A stretch of DNA of 45,745 bases from Bacillota bacterium. Lineage in GTDB: Bacteria; Bacillota; UBA4882; UBA8346. The notes under the pieces were generated by a model that saw only the letters and a list, made by a program, of their open reading frames with translations, was not told the origin of the DNA and searched no databases. The DNA lies in the NCBI GenBank assembly GCA_012735315.1, contig JAAYHS010000141.1:1-45745 (forward strand). Reading direction: 5' to 3'. Positions within the stretch are counted from its first letter, which is position 1. Each line of letters starts with the position of its first letter. The translations under genes were made by a program, and so were the position numbers. Below are positions 8,579 to 17,130 of the stretch, in pieces.

Positions 8579-9397
8579 TTACCGAAGAATACCCCGCTCG
8601 GCGCTGCGGAGGAAACGAATAAAATGATCGATTTCCGGAATTCCTTGCAATTCTTGTTCCATTTGTTCAATCGCCTTGGAAATGGTGTAATTGGAACGGT
8701 ATAAGATCCGGTAGGCTTTTTTGATTTCATCGCGCACATTCGATTCAATACCGTTCCGGCGCAATCCGACCACATTAATTCCGGAAACCTTGGCCGGATT
8801 TCCATCCACTAAAACAAACGGCGGAATATCTTTAACGATTTTCGATAAAAATCCGACCATCGCCATTTTACCGACCTTACAAAATTGATGGATTCCGCTC
8901 AAACCGCTGATTATCGCCCGGTCCTCGATATGGACATGACCGGCGAGAGCGGCGCAATTACCCAGAATAACATTACTGCCTACTTGACAGTCGTGGGCCA
9001 CATGGGAGTATGCCATGAATAAGTTGTTACTCCCGATCCGGGTCTCCATAATCCCGCAAGCGGTGCCCCGGCTAATCGTAACGTTCTCGCGAAAAATGTT
9101 ATCATCGCCGATATAGAGAAAAGACTTTTCCCCTTTAAACTTCAAATCCTGAGGTTCACACCCGATCGAACAGCCGTGGTAAAAACGATTTCCACTGCCG
9201 ATAGTCGTCCAGCCGTCGATCACAACCTGAGGCCCGATGATACAATTATCGCCGATCTCAACGTTTTCGCCGATTATCGCATAGGGGCCGATAACCACAT
9301 TGCGCCCGATTTTGGCATTGGGATGCACGATAGCCGTTGGGTGAATCTCGCGAAGATTTATTACTTTGGAATCAATTTTAGAATCAATTAGCTGCAT
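8579..9397 (-). CDS. lpxA: UDP-N-acetylglucosamine acyltransferase LpxA
   Basis: A 272-residue left-handed beta-helix enzyme. Hexapeptide repeats such as AKIGRN, VVIGPY, VEIGDN fill residues 18-190. The catalytic His is His135 in SHVAHDC, matching His125 of E. coli. The C-terminal helical domain (GLRRNGIESNVRDEIKKAYR) is complete. LpxA adds the first acyl chain to UDP-GlcNAc from acyl-ACP, the step before LpxC. The ATG at 9397 is preceded by a G-rich stretch rather than a clear ribosome site, and the protein has about ten more N-terminal residues than E. coli LpxA. A dyad repeat lies 24 bases upstream. Confidence 0.96.
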   Translation of the reverse strand: MQLIDSKIDSKVINLREIHPTAIVHPNAKIGRNVVIGPYAIIGENVEIGDNCIIGPQVVIDGWTTIGSGNRFYHGCSIGCEPQDLKFKGEKSFLYIGDDNIFRENVTISRGTACGIMETRIGSNNLFMAYSHVAHDCQVGSNVILGNCAALAGHVHIEDRAIISGLSGIHQFCKVGKMAMVGFLSKIVKDIPPFVLVDGNPAKVSGINVVGLRRNGIESNVRDEIKKAYRILYRSNYTISKAIEQMEQELQGIPEIDHFIRFLRSAERGILR

Positions 9398-9420
9398 AAT
9401 AAAAGGCCCCCCGTTAAATA

Positions 9421-9437
9421 GATAAGCTCAGCTTATC
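9421..9437 (-). promoter_or_regulatory. Perfect 8-bp inverted repeat upstream of lpxA
   Basis: GATAAGCT and AGCTTATC flank a single base. As RNA it would fold with a three-base loop. It ends 24 bases before the lpxA start, like the unrelated repeat before lpxI. No T-run follows it. It may be an operator or a 5' hairpin. Confidence 0.4.
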
Positions 9438-9596
9438 AAATTAAAATATGTAATTTTATTATCATAATTATTATCGTGATCTATTGTGAAAGAATGGACA
9501 AGCAAAACCGGGGGAAAATACGGCATTATCCGAAAATATCTTTTAAATGCTAGCGATTTTGCTCCCAATTGCCCGAAATAAAATTTTTTTAATTTT

Positions 9597-10019
9597 TTAT
9601 CCCAATACAAACATTAATTCGGCCTCGGTAGCGATCTGATCATCCACTTTAGCGACGGCTTTCGCCCGCCCTACGTTACCCTTGAGTCGAATCACCTCGA
9701 TTTCAATTATTATTTGATCCCCGGGAACAATAGTCCTTCGAAAACGGGCATTGTCAATCCCGGTAAAATACGGAATCTTTCCTTTATGTTGGTCCTCGGA
9801 TAACATCACCAAGCCGGCGGCCTGCGCCATACTTTCAATGATCAATACTCCGGGCATTACCGGCTTTTCAGGGAAATGACCGTTAAAAAAGTTCTCGTTA
9901 ACCGTCACGTTTTTTAAAGCCACCAATCTTTGTCTGGGAACAATCTCCAAAACCCGGTCCACCAATAAAAACGGGTAGCGATGCGGCAGCATCGTCTTGA
10001 TCTGATTAATATCGTACAC
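9597..10019 (-). CDS. fabZ: 3-hydroxyacyl-ACP dehydratase FabZ
   Basis: A 140-residue hot-dog-fold enzyme. The catalytic His48 is in NGHFPEKPVMPGV and the catalytic Glu62 in IESMAQAAG; LPHRYPFLLVDRV at residues 11-23 is the family N-terminal motif. FabZ dehydrates 3-hydroxyacyl-ACP; it competes with LpxA and LpxC for the same acyl pool, which explains the common lpxC-fabZ-lpxA order seen here. The start is GTG, with GGAGGGGG nine bases upstream. The 199 bases to lpxA are AT-rich and hold only the dyad repeat at 9421. Confidence 0.96.
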   Translation of the reverse strand: MYDINQIKTMLPHRYPFLLVDRVLEIVPRQRLVALKNVTVNENFFNGHFPEKPVMPGVLIIESMAQAAGLVMLSEDQHKGKIPYFTGIDNARFRRTIVPGDQIIIEIEVIRLKGNVGRAKAVAKVDDQIATEAELMFVLG

Positions 10020-10067
10020 CTTATTCCCCCTCCCTAAACGATGATTTTAATTTATATATAATAAGAT

Positions 10068-10928
10068 TTACCCTTCCTGTTTGTTTTGGAGTTGAGTAAT
10101 TTTTTTAGCCATTTCAAGATCAAGGGTGTGTCCGGAACGGAAGGCCACCAGATGAGCGACGATCGGTCCGGCTAAATAAAGATCTCCCAGAATATCCAAG
10201 ATCTTATGCCTTACTATTTCCTCGGGAAAGCGAAGTTCATTTTCATAACCTTCATCGCCTACGAGAACCGCGATGTTTAAATCGGTATTCCGGGCCAGTC
10301 CTTGGCTGCGTAAGTATTCGACCTCCCGCATAAAAGCGATCGTTCGCGCGGGAGCGATTTCTTTCAAAAACCTCTCGGTGGAAAACTTAAAATTATAGAA
10401 CTGATTGCCGGTAACCGGGTGATCCGAAGTAAAAACGAAACTTACCTCCAAATGATCGCTGGGCAAAGCAAGCAGCATCGCATTTAAGGGCAGTTCTCCG
10501 CTGAATACGGTCCCTTCGACCCAAAGCGGTTCTTTAATGTGAATCATCTTCCGCGGCAGTTCCTGAGTGGTTATGCCCGCTTCTAAAATTTGCTCCGCGA
10601 AAACGAGGGCGCTTCCGTCTCCGGAGGGTAATTCATCCCCGTCCACCTCTACCAAGGCGTTATCAATCCCCAATCCGTGGAAAACAGCCATTAAATGTTC
10701 GATAGTAGCGATTTTCCACCCGTCTCTCCCTAAGGTTACACTTTTTTTAGTGCTGACGACATTTTCGGCCTTTGCCCTAACCCTGGGTTTTCCCGCCAGG
10801 TCCGAACGGCTAAAGATAATCCCGGAACCGGCGGGTTGGGGATAAACGGTCATCGTAACCTCTTTTCCGTTTTGAATCGCTTGACCTGAAAACTGGATCT
10901 CTTTAGAAACGGTTTGTTGTAGAATCAT
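10068..10928 (-). CDS. lpxC: UDP-3-O-acyl-N-acetylglucosamine deacetylase LpxC
   Basis: A 286-residue zinc enzyme of lipid A synthesis, catalysing the committed step. Glu77-His78 in TIEHLMA is the first metal/catalytic motif; VRHKILDILGDL supplies the other His and Asp ligands; GHTLDLEMAK holds the catalytic His. The family motif GLHSG near residue 15 is replaced by GQAIQNG, a divergence. The start is ATG 10928: a longer reading to 11021 would cover the promoter at 10977-11005. GGAGA lies five bases before the ATG. It is the first gene of the envelope block. Confidence 0.95.
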   Translation of the reverse strand: MILQQTVSKEIQFSGQAIQNGKEVTMTVYPQPAGSGIIFSRSDLAGKPRVRAKAENVVSTKKSVTLGRDGWKIATIEHLMAVFHGLGIDNALVEVDGDELPSGDGSALVFAEQILEAGITTQELPRKMIHIKEPLWVEGTVFSGELPLNAMLLALPSDHLEVSFVFTSDHPVTGNQFYNFKFSTERFLKEIAPARTIAFMREVEYLRSQGLARNTDLNIAVLVGDEGYENELRFPEEIVRHKILDILGDLYLAGPIVAHLVAFRSGHTLDLEMAKKITQLQNKQEG

Positions 10929-10976
10929 CGGCGTCTCCGTTCTATCCAAGTTACTTTTATGGGAACACTCGCAAAA

Positions 10977-11005
10977 ATTATATGTCAGTCTTAATTTTGT
11001 GTCAA
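10977..11005 (-). promoter_or_regulatory. Consensus housekeeping promoter for lpxC operon
   Basis: On the minus strand TTGACA (11005-11000) and TATAAT (10982-10977) are separated by exactly 17 bases, a perfect vegetative sigma factor consensus. The expected start of transcription is about 40 bases before the lpxC ATG. This implies strong, growth-linked expression of lpxC. Confidence 0.85.
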
Positions 11006-11112
11006 GTGAATAATAATTCAAGTAATTAGGCGTTACATTTTAAAAACCTTAAATCGCGGCGGGATCTTGGACGATAATTCCCAATGATATCATAACCCGA
11101 AACACTGGAAAT

Positions 11113-11841
11113 TTAACGTCTCAATAAATTATGATATTTTCGGCCGATTTCGGAAACCGGGTGTTCCAACACATCCTCCGGTCTTCCGGTTTCCACAATC
11201 CTCCCCTTGTCCATGAATATGATCCGATCGGCCGCGCGTCTGGCGAAAAACAACTCGTGGGTTACAATGACCATGGTGGTTTTCCCTTCGCGAACCAGAT
11301 CTTCCATTACCTCAATCACTTCTCCGACTAAAATCGGATCCAAAGAGGCGGTGGGTTCATCCCAAAGCATGATCTCCGGTTCCAGAGCCAGGGCCCGGGC
11401 GATTCCAACCCGTTGTTGTTCCCCGCCGCTTAATTCATCGGGTAAATCCTCCAACTTATGAGTAAGTCCCACTTTTGCCAAGGCAATTTCGGCGCGGCGC
11501 TTCGCAGTCTCCAAGTCGACTCCTTGGAGTCGAAGCGGCATGGCAACGTTATCCAATACATTTAAACGCCTAATCAAATTGAAGCTCTGAAAAACGAAAC
11601 CGATTTTACGGCGGATCTTTAATAATTCATTCAAAGACATTTCGGTAATTACTTGATTGCGAAGGCTGATAAAACCCTCGTCGGGTTCGGTCAAGCGGTT
11701 GATACACCGGATCAGGGTCGACTTCCCACAACCGCTCGGCCCCATGATCACTACCGTTTCCCCTTGGGTTACTTTTAAATCGATCCCCTTTAAAACCCTT
11801 TTATGGCCGTAACTTTTTTTCAGTCCCGTGATTTCCAACAT
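11113..11841 (-). CDS. ABC transporter ATPase, polar amino-acid (GlnQ) type
   Basis: A 242-residue ATPase: Walker A GPSGCGKST, Q-loop FVFQSFNL, signature LSGGEQQRVGIARALAL, Walker B IMLWDEPTASLDP, switch His in VTHELFFARRAADRI. The sequence is closest in style to GlnQ/HisP-type ATPases (CINRLTEPDEG, MDKGRIVETG). No amino-acid binding protein or ordinary permease is nearby; the gene upstream encodes the 842-residue membrane protein at 11990, and the two probably form one transporter. ATG 11841 is chosen over the ATG three codons earlier because AAAGG is about nine bases before it. The substrate is unknown. Confidence 0.9.
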   Translation of the reverse strand: MLEITGLKKSYGHKRVLKGIDLKVTQGETVVIMGPSGCGKSTLIRCINRLTEPDEGFISLRNQVITEMSLNELLKIRRKIGFVFQSFNLIRRLNVLDNVAMPLRLQGVDLETAKRRAEIALAKVGLTHKLEDLPDELSGGEQQRVGIARALALEPEIMLWDEPTASLDPILVGEVIEVMEDLVREGKTTMVIVTHELFFARRAADRIIFMDKGRIVETGRPEDVLEHPVSEIGRKYHNLLRR

Positions 11842-11952
11842 TCCAATCATCCTTTATCCTATCAAGAGCTATCAAATCGAATGCAGGAGCCGGCTTACAA
11901 CCAAACGGTTTCAGACTGCAAGCAATTTTCGGCAAAGCCTGGCTAAACTACC

Positions 11953-11980
11953 GACTCCTGTCCCCTGACTCCTGCCGACT
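11953..11980. repeat. Heptad-phased degenerate repeat
   Basis: Four seven-base units in a row: GACTCCT, GTCCCCT, GACTCCT, GCCGACT. They lie in the 139-base spacer between the ATPase and the 842-residue protein gene. Confidence 0.5.
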
Positions 11981-11989
11981 TGCCGTCAA

Positions 11990-14518
11990 TCACTTCATAA
12001 TCATCTTCCACCGGTTCAAAAATTGCAATAGCCCGGGGCGCCCGGCGGGAATCACTATCTCCCGCATAATAGTCTTGAAAGGCAGCCCCAACGACAATCC
12101 GGCCATAACCTCATCTTTGGATACCGGATTGATCTTAACCGCCACTGAAGCCATTAAAATACCGCCTAAGCCTCCCAATATCCCGATTTCTACCAAGTTC
12201 AAATAGGGGATTTTGGCCCCGGCCAAACCGGAACTGATTCCCAACCAAACGCCGCCGACCGCTGCCGCGTAAAGATTGGCCGGATTGATAAACACCAGCG
12301 CTTTTTGGTATGCCCAATCCAACCAGGGATGTTTCCAACGGCGTTTTTTAGGCAGTAATGAAAAATTAACCATTTTAAGCATTGAGATTATCAACGACTG
12401 GTCCAGAATAAAAACCAAAACCCACGAAATCAATACTATCAAAGCAGCGATGGTGGAACGGACTTCAGCTAAAATTTTATATAGTTCGCCCCGAATATCC
12501 GGATTAATGGTGCCCACCGGCAATGAAAAGATCGACGCCCGGCTGCTGTTTAGAGTGTCTTTAATCACAGCGTTTATCAAGCGACGGTCGACGCCGGAAT
12601 CGATAAAAACTTGCAACCTCTCGCCGGGAACGGTCTCTCCTCCCGTGTATTTATCGATTAAAGCAACGGATTTGCCGATCTCTTCATCCAGCAAACTGGG
12701 CAAAGCATCCCTGAACTTCTCAACCTGTCCGATTAATACGGTTAAATCGACCCGGTCCGAGCCGAATAAACGGTCCGATATCGATTCCAATCCGGATTTT
12801 ACTTGTTCGGGATCGAAACCGGTCAAATAGGATAGCGCCTGATCGGTGGCGTGAATCATTTCCAATAGTTGATTGTGATTAGCGCTGCCGGGTGTAAAAA
12901 CGGCGCCGAAATCATTAACCTGCTCGGCGAAACTATTGGCTTTATTCCGCCAAGCCATTAACGTCGCCACCAATGGGTTGAAACGATTGATGAAATCATC
13001 CAGGCTTTGAATTCGTTTTCGGAGTGAATCATGGACTATCCCCAGTTGGTCCCGGAGCAATTGAATTTTATCGCCGATACCGCCCGACTGTCCGGCGACG
13101 CTTTGTAATAAGGGACTTCCCAATAAGATCTCCGCGTTTTGAAGGCCGTCTAATGTTTTACTGAAACGGTTTTCGAGCACCTGGACCCTGGCAAAGGTTC
13201 GCGCCAAATAATCTAAATCGTCTCCGATTCCTTGGAGCAAATGAACCATTTTCACTAATCCGTTCCGATCCGCTTTCCCGGTCAGTTGGTTGATTCCGCC
13301 CTCAACCTGGTCCAGCAGGTTTTTAATCTCAAAAAGCCGCCGGTAAGCCTTTTCAATCCCGGAAACAGTCAAACCGGGGCCTCCGGTTGAATCGTTAAAA
13401 TCTTGGAGCGCGCCGTTAATCTGATTAAGCAGTTTCACTCCTTGGTCCAATCCCTGCACTAATTGGGCTTTTCGACTCGAAATTTCGGCAAAGCCGACCA
13501 TCGGACCGATTTTATCCTCGGGTAACAGCCGATAAGCTTTGTTGTCATTTATAAAACCGGCATCACCTTGGATAATCAACCCCCGGTATGCCTCACCCTC
13601 TTTGGCGGTAATTTTAACGACGACCTGCAGCGGTTCCAAAAAAGAACCCGGCTTGATACTAGCGGAATTTTTCCCATTAAAGGCCAACAGATCGCCTACT
13701 TCCAACGTCTCTCCCGGTTCCGGCAAAATTTTCACTTCCGCCGCATATGCCAGGAGAAACTTCTTTACCTCAAGCAAAGTACCGGTAAGGTGTTGATATT
13801 CATCACCGCTTCCGGCCATGGTAAGATCGCGGACGTAATTAACCCCCTCGATACCGGCCAGACTCTGTGATACTTTTTTCCCGAGGGTCATTAACTCTTC
13901 CTGAGAATAACCGGCGGACAATCTAACTTCCAAGATCTGATACTGTTTTAAAATCTTATTAATCTCGCTCAGTACGATCTCGCTGGCGTGAATATCCTCA
14001 AGAATCACTCCGATGCTGTTGCCGTCCTTAAAAGTAAAGCGGACTCCGCGGATGCGTTCCACTTGCTTGGATAAAAAATCAAAAGCCCCCGACGGCACAC
14101 TGGTGATATTAATCCGAGGTTCGGTCATTACCGAAAAGCCGCCGTTGCCGGGAAGATTGTTAAAATAATAAGGCAAGCTGTTATAGACCGATTTATTTTT
14201 ATATTTATCGGGCAACGTCAAAAAGAAACTGGCTTTACCCGCCAAACTAATCCCGGTTTTCAGAGTAGCTCCCGGGAACCTTTCCTCAATTACCTGTTTT
14301 ACCTGACGCGCCAACGCCCCTTTCAATTCTTCCCTGGTTTGAAAGAGCAGATCATATTGACCGATATCTCCCATTACTCCGGTGATCGCTTTAGCAAAGT
14401 ACTTATCGGTAGCCAAAGCGAAACCCCGGGCAAAAATACCCGAAGCCAGGATCCCCACCAATAACAGGAGCAAAATATCTTTTATGAAAGAATCTTTTTT
14501 TAAAAACGAAGTTAACAT
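11990..14518 (-). CDS. Large ABC permease-like protein with 650-residue extracytoplasmic domain
   Basis: An 842-residue protein I do not recognise as a named family. Basic N-terminus, transmembrane helix at about 14-34, outside domain about 35-685, then helices near 688-706, 748-765 and 775-795. The KKRR loop at 724-727 puts that loop in the cytoplasm, so the C-terminus is also cytoplasmic. There, residues about 802-828 (DEVMAGLSLGLPFKTIMREI then VIPAGRPG) resemble the EAA coupling loop of ABC permeases that docks on the ATPase. The four-helix plan with one huge domain after helix 1 resembles MacB/FtsX proteins, but the coupling loop looks like amino-acid permeases. The outside domain mixes beta-type sequence (35-340) and long helices (345-640). 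The ATG follows GGGGGAG. Inference: it partners the ATPase at 11113, perhaps moving lipid or envelope material. Confidence 0.6.
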   Translation of the reverse strand: MLTSFLKKDSFIKDILLLLLVGILASGIFARGFALATDKYFAKAITGVMGDIGQYDLLFQTREELKGALARQVKQVIEERFPGATLKTGISLAGKASFFLTLPDKYKNKSVYNSLPYYFNNLPGNGGFSVMTEPRINITSVPSGAFDFLSKQVERIRGVRFTFKDGNSIGVILEDIHASEIVLSEINKILKQYQILEVRLSAGYSQEELMTLGKKVSQSLAGIEGVNYVRDLTMAGSGDEYQHLTGTLLEVKKFLLAYAAEVKILPEPGETLEVGDLLAFNGKNSASIKPGSFLEPLQVVVKITAKEGEAYRGLIIQGDAGFINDNKAYRLLPEDKIGPMVGFAEISSRKAQLVQGLDQGVKLLNQINGALQDFNDSTGGPGLTVSGIEKAYRRLFEIKNLLDQVEGGINQLTGKADRNGLVKMVHLLQGIGDDLDYLARTFARVQVLENRFSKTLDGLQNAEILLGSPLLQSVAGQSGGIGDKIQLLRDQLGIVHDSLRKRIQSLDDFINRFNPLVATLMAWRNKANSFAEQVNDFGAVFTPGSANHNQLLEMIHATDQALSYLTGFDPEQVKSGLESISDRLFGSDRVDLTVLIGQVEKFRDALPSLLDEEIGKSVALIDKYTGGETVPGERLQVFIDSGVDRRLINAVIKDTLNSSRASIFSLPVGTINPDIRGELYKILAEVRSTIAALIVLISWVLVFILDQSLIISMLKMVNFSLLPKKRRWKHPWLDWAYQKALVFINPANLYAAAVGGVWLGISSGLAGAKIPYLNLVEIGILGGLGGILMASVAVKINPVSKDEVMAGLSLGLPFKTIMREIVIPAGRPGLLQFLNRWKMIMK

Positions 14519-14544
14519 ATGACTCCCCCATCACGTTAGCTTCG

Positions 14545-14553
14545 ATTATAACA
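14545..14553 (-). promoter_or_regulatory. Extended -10 promoter for the 842-residue protein
   Basis: The minus strand reads TGTTATAAT, a TG-extended -10 box, 27 bases before the start codon. No good -35 box is seen 17 bases upstream, which extended -10 promoters can do without. The bases following it (CGAAGCTA) recur upstream of lptC. Confidence 0.45.
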
Positions 14554-14654
14554 TACTAAACGTAATTGCGGGGCGCAAAATGCCCATTTTAGCTGCATAA
14601 ATATCTGGTAATTCTGCCAGAAGAAACCCCTGTCCGCTTTTTGAAAAGCAAATG

Positions 14655-14686
14655 GGGCTGCTGCGACTAAAATTCCGCAGCAGCCC
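14655..14686 (-). terminator. Hairpin terminator after the DUF3794 gene
   Basis: A perfect 11-bp stem (GGGCTGCTGCG / CGCAGCAGCCC) with a ten-base loop, followed on the minus strand by ATTTGCTTTT. It lies about 45 bases after the stop at 14731 and would insulate the coat gene from the transporter gene. Confidence 0.75.
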
Positions 14687-14730
14687 TTTGGATGCCGACT
14701 TAGCCTCTTAGGCGAGGACCCCATTTTGAT

Positions 14731-15204
14731 TTAAGACGCTACCCCTCCTCCGGCGCCCTTAACCCGAACCGTATTCGGTTCGCCGAAACGCAACGGTTCG
14801 AGCGGCAAGGTATTGGAGCAAACCGTCATCTTCCGGACCTGATCCGTAACTGTTACTCCAACAACAATAACTACGGTTTCCCGAAGCTCAGTCGGCGACA
14901 ATAATCGAAAATCTATGAATTCAATCGTCGCCGTCAACCGGCAGGTAGCGCCCGCCGGAACTCCCGGAACGTCGACAAAACCGCTAAAAGGGATATCTAC
15001 CGCCACATGCCTTACGAATCCTTTACGATCCACAAAAAAGATCTGTTTGTGTAAGATCCCTTGGAAAATGACTTTATTTTCAATCACGAAGCAGTTAAGG
15101 TCTTGAACTCTTGCTACGATTTCGTCGATTTTTTCAGCGGCCAGAGGGAGGGTGACGGTATCATCAACTAGAACTTGAGCGGTTGTTTCCGCAAGCACTG
15201 CCAT
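14731..15204 (-). CDS. Single-domain DUF3794 (SPOCS) protein
   Basis: A 157-residue protein consisting of one DUF3794 domain: LPLAAEKIDEIVARVQDLNC, VIENKVIFQGILHKQIFFVD, then VRHVAVDIPFSGFVDVPGVPAG and a beta-rich end. DUF3794 domains occur in the C. difficile coat-morphogenesis protein SipL and in many short proteins of spore formers; the short ones have no firm role. The ATG follows GGAAGAGGGG. CATATGATA at 15269-15277 on this strand resembles a late-sporulation -10 box (CATAnnnTA), but no matching -35 is seen. It has its own terminator. Expression in the mother cell is an inference. Confidence 0.8.
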   Translation of the reverse strand: MAVLAETTAQVLVDDTVTLPLAAEKIDEIVARVQDLNCFVIENKVIFQGILHKQIFFVDRKGFVRHVAVDIPFSGFVDVPGVPAGATCRLTATIEFIDFRLLSPTELRETVVIVVGVTVTDQVRKMTVCSNTLPLEPLRFGEPNTVRVKGAGGGVAS

Positions 15205-15425
15205 TTGAATCCCCTCTTCCTTTGGTTAACTTTTATCACATTAATCGGTTTCAATGCGACTATATAATTATCATATGGGACATCAGCGAAAAGGAACCTG
15301 GGCAGGGAGCATATTCAAAACACGTTACGCTAAAGCGTTCCGTGAAAATATTCGGTAAATTTAAAACGGAATCAACCACTCCGGCCCGCTCGGGCAAGCG
15401 AAAGGATGAAGAAGAAATACCCCTG

Positions 15426-15467
15426 ACTTCTCACCTCACACTTCTCACTTCCCACTTCCCGCTCACC
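15426..15467. repeat. Heptad-phased degenerate repeat
   Basis: Six consecutive seven-base units: ACTTCTC, ACCTCAC, ACTTCTC, ACTTCCC, ACTTCCC, GCTCACC. The array abuts and slightly overlaps the stop codon of the SipL-like gene. The rest of the 258-base spacer (15205-15462) shows nothing else clear. Confidence 0.6.
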
Positions 15468-17130
15468 CGACTTGCTTCGGGATGATCAGTTTTTGGCCGA
15501 TATCGATGCGGTCGGGATTAGCAATCTGATTTACCCGCGCCAAAGCGTCGACCGTGGTTTGATAGCGCCGGGCTATTTTCCAAAGCGAATCGCCGGGCTG
15601 GACTACATAAAACAACATACTCGGTCTGGTGGCAGGATCAACCGGTTCTACCGCGGCGCAGTCCCGCAAAGCCATCAATGCCCTCGGGCTTCTGGCGATA
15701 ACTCGAACCGTTGCGGTTCCCTTCACCTGAATTGATTTATCGGCGGCAAGCTCCAAATCCAACGAATCCAATTGCGCCTGAGCGCGGAGTAATGCTCCGG
15801 GTTGAATCTCTTGGAATTCAATTACACCCTCCAGCGGAAGACCGGTATTGTTCCGGCTTTCCCAGCCGGCTGCCCGGATGCGGGAACCATCGCCGTTATC
15901 AACGGCATAAATTAGTCTCAGATCAAGCTTACCGTCGACCAAAACTTTTCCGTCCACCGCTTCCAAAGTTATTCCGGCCGGTATCCCTTGCCAGCTTAAT
16001 AAGCGTTCGGGAACCTCCCCGCCCGGAAGCGTAAGCGTTGTCTCCAGATTGACGGTTCCGGTTTTTTCACCTAAGTATTCCTCCAGATTCAAAAGGTACT
16101 TTTGGGTGTCAAGGATTAGATCGCTATCGGAAACGACATCCGTTACTATTTCTTTTGGGATAATCCTCGAGATCATCGCCTCACACTCAAGATCGGCGCG
16201 GTAACGAATCTCCCGGGAAGTTTTCAGTTCCATCCCGCTGTTTTGAATGATGACCCGCGGAATTACAACCTGTTCGCCATCGGGAATTTCCAGATTAAAG
16301 ACGGTCTCAAACGGAACCGCGGTCCCCGAAGCCCGGTTCCAATCATGACTAAATATTTCAGTCGGCCGTCCCTCATCGTCGCACCCAACATAAATCGCTG
16401 AAATTTCTATAAATCCTTTGATCAAGACTTTGCCGTGATTGGCTTCCCAGTTGACACCGGTAGGTCTTGCCTGGTAAGTCAAAAGCCGGGCGACGCCGGG
16501 TTTCAGATTTGAAAGCACCAAAGGCGTTTCTACCGGTATCGTTTCGCGATGAACATCCAAAATCTCTTCCACCCGAATCGGTTCCTTGGAGACGCTTACT
16601 TTAAGAGGAGGTTCCGTTGCCACCTCGCTGATTACTTGCAGGCCTTGATCGTCAATTACGTGGACTACCGCTTCCATCTGCCCGTAGAAATGGGCCTGAT
16701 TCGGACCGACTTTTTCAAAAATCGCATTGGAAACCGATAGATCCGCCTCCACCGCCATTCCGGGACGCACACCGGGAACGGTGATTCTTTCCTCATAATC
16801 GACCCCGGTTTCGTTGGTCCATTGAGCGCTGAATTCACGGCGTTCAATTTCACCATCGCGGCTCTCTTCAACTTCGGTTTCCGGCGCAATCCGATATTCG
16901 CCGGGTTCGGTAAGATAAACCAAATAGGGGTAGACTTTTCCGGTTATAACCACCAGATCATCGTAAACGGCAATTTTAGGCGCGCCGACCTCGAAGCTTC
17001 CCCAAGTGATCTTGTCAAGGGGCGGTAAATTATCAAGCAACCGAAGGTCTCCTTCCACCGGGATCGAGCGGGTGAAATCAGTTAAAAAAAACGGACATCT
17101 CATGGACTCATATTCGCAGTTAATACTCAT
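15463..17130 (-). CDS. SipL-like spore coat protein: three DUF3794 domains and LysM
   Basis: A 555-residue protein with three DUF3794 (SPOCS) domains, at about 25-175, 185-330 and 335-480, and a C-terminal LysM domain at about 508-553 (YVVQPGDSLWKIARRYQTTV ... IDIGQKLIIP). This is the architecture of C. difficile SipL, which binds the coat ATPase SpoIVA through its LysM domain and anchors the coat to the forespore. Some relatives are annotated as SafA-like or simply LysM proteins. The ATG is preceded by AAGGAGG at a long spacing of 12 bases. No confident sporulation promoter was found. It supports endospore formation in this organism. Confidence 0.85.
   Translation of the reverse strand: MSINCEYESMRCPFFLTDFTRSIPVEGDLRLLDNLPPLDKITWGSFEVGAPKIAVYDDLVVITGKVYPYLVYLTEPGEYRIAPETEVEESRDGEIERREFSAQWTNETGVDYEERITVPGVRPGMAVEADLSVSNAIFEKVGPNQAHFYGQMEAVVHVIDDQGLQVISEVATEPPLKVSVSKEPIRVEEILDVHRETIPVETPLVLSNLKPGVARLLTYQARPTGVNWEANHGKVLIKGFIEISAIYVGCDDEGRPTEIFSHDWNRASGTAVPFETVFNLEIPDGEQVVIPRVIIQNSGMELKTSREIRYRADLECEAMISRIIPKEIVTDVVSDSDLILDTQKYLLNLEEYLGEKTGTVNLETTLTLPGGEVPERLLSWQGIPAGITLEAVDGKVLVDGKLDLRLIYAVDNGDGSRIRAAGWESRNNTGLPLEGVIEFQEIQPGALLRAQAQLDSLDLELAADKSIQVKGTATVRVIARSPRALMALRDCAAVEPVDPATRPSMLFYVVQPGDSLWKIARRYQTTVDALARVNQIANPDRIDIGQKLIIPKQVG

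Noticed and set aside
9428-9610. 60-codon minus-strand frame between fabZ and lpxA
   Set aside because: Low-complexity AT-rich sequence overlapping the fabZ stop, without a plausible start.
10929-11021. N-terminal extension of lpxC
   Set aside because: It would translate the perfect promoter at 10977-11005, and LpxC homologues begin near the internal ATG.
12276-12830. 184-codon plus-strand frame inside the 842-residue gene
   Set aside because: It is the antisense of a long coherent membrane protein, without ribosome site or motif.
14536-14724. 62-codon minus-strand frame after the DUF3794 gene
   Set aside because: It is read through the terminator hairpin and the promoter of the next gene.
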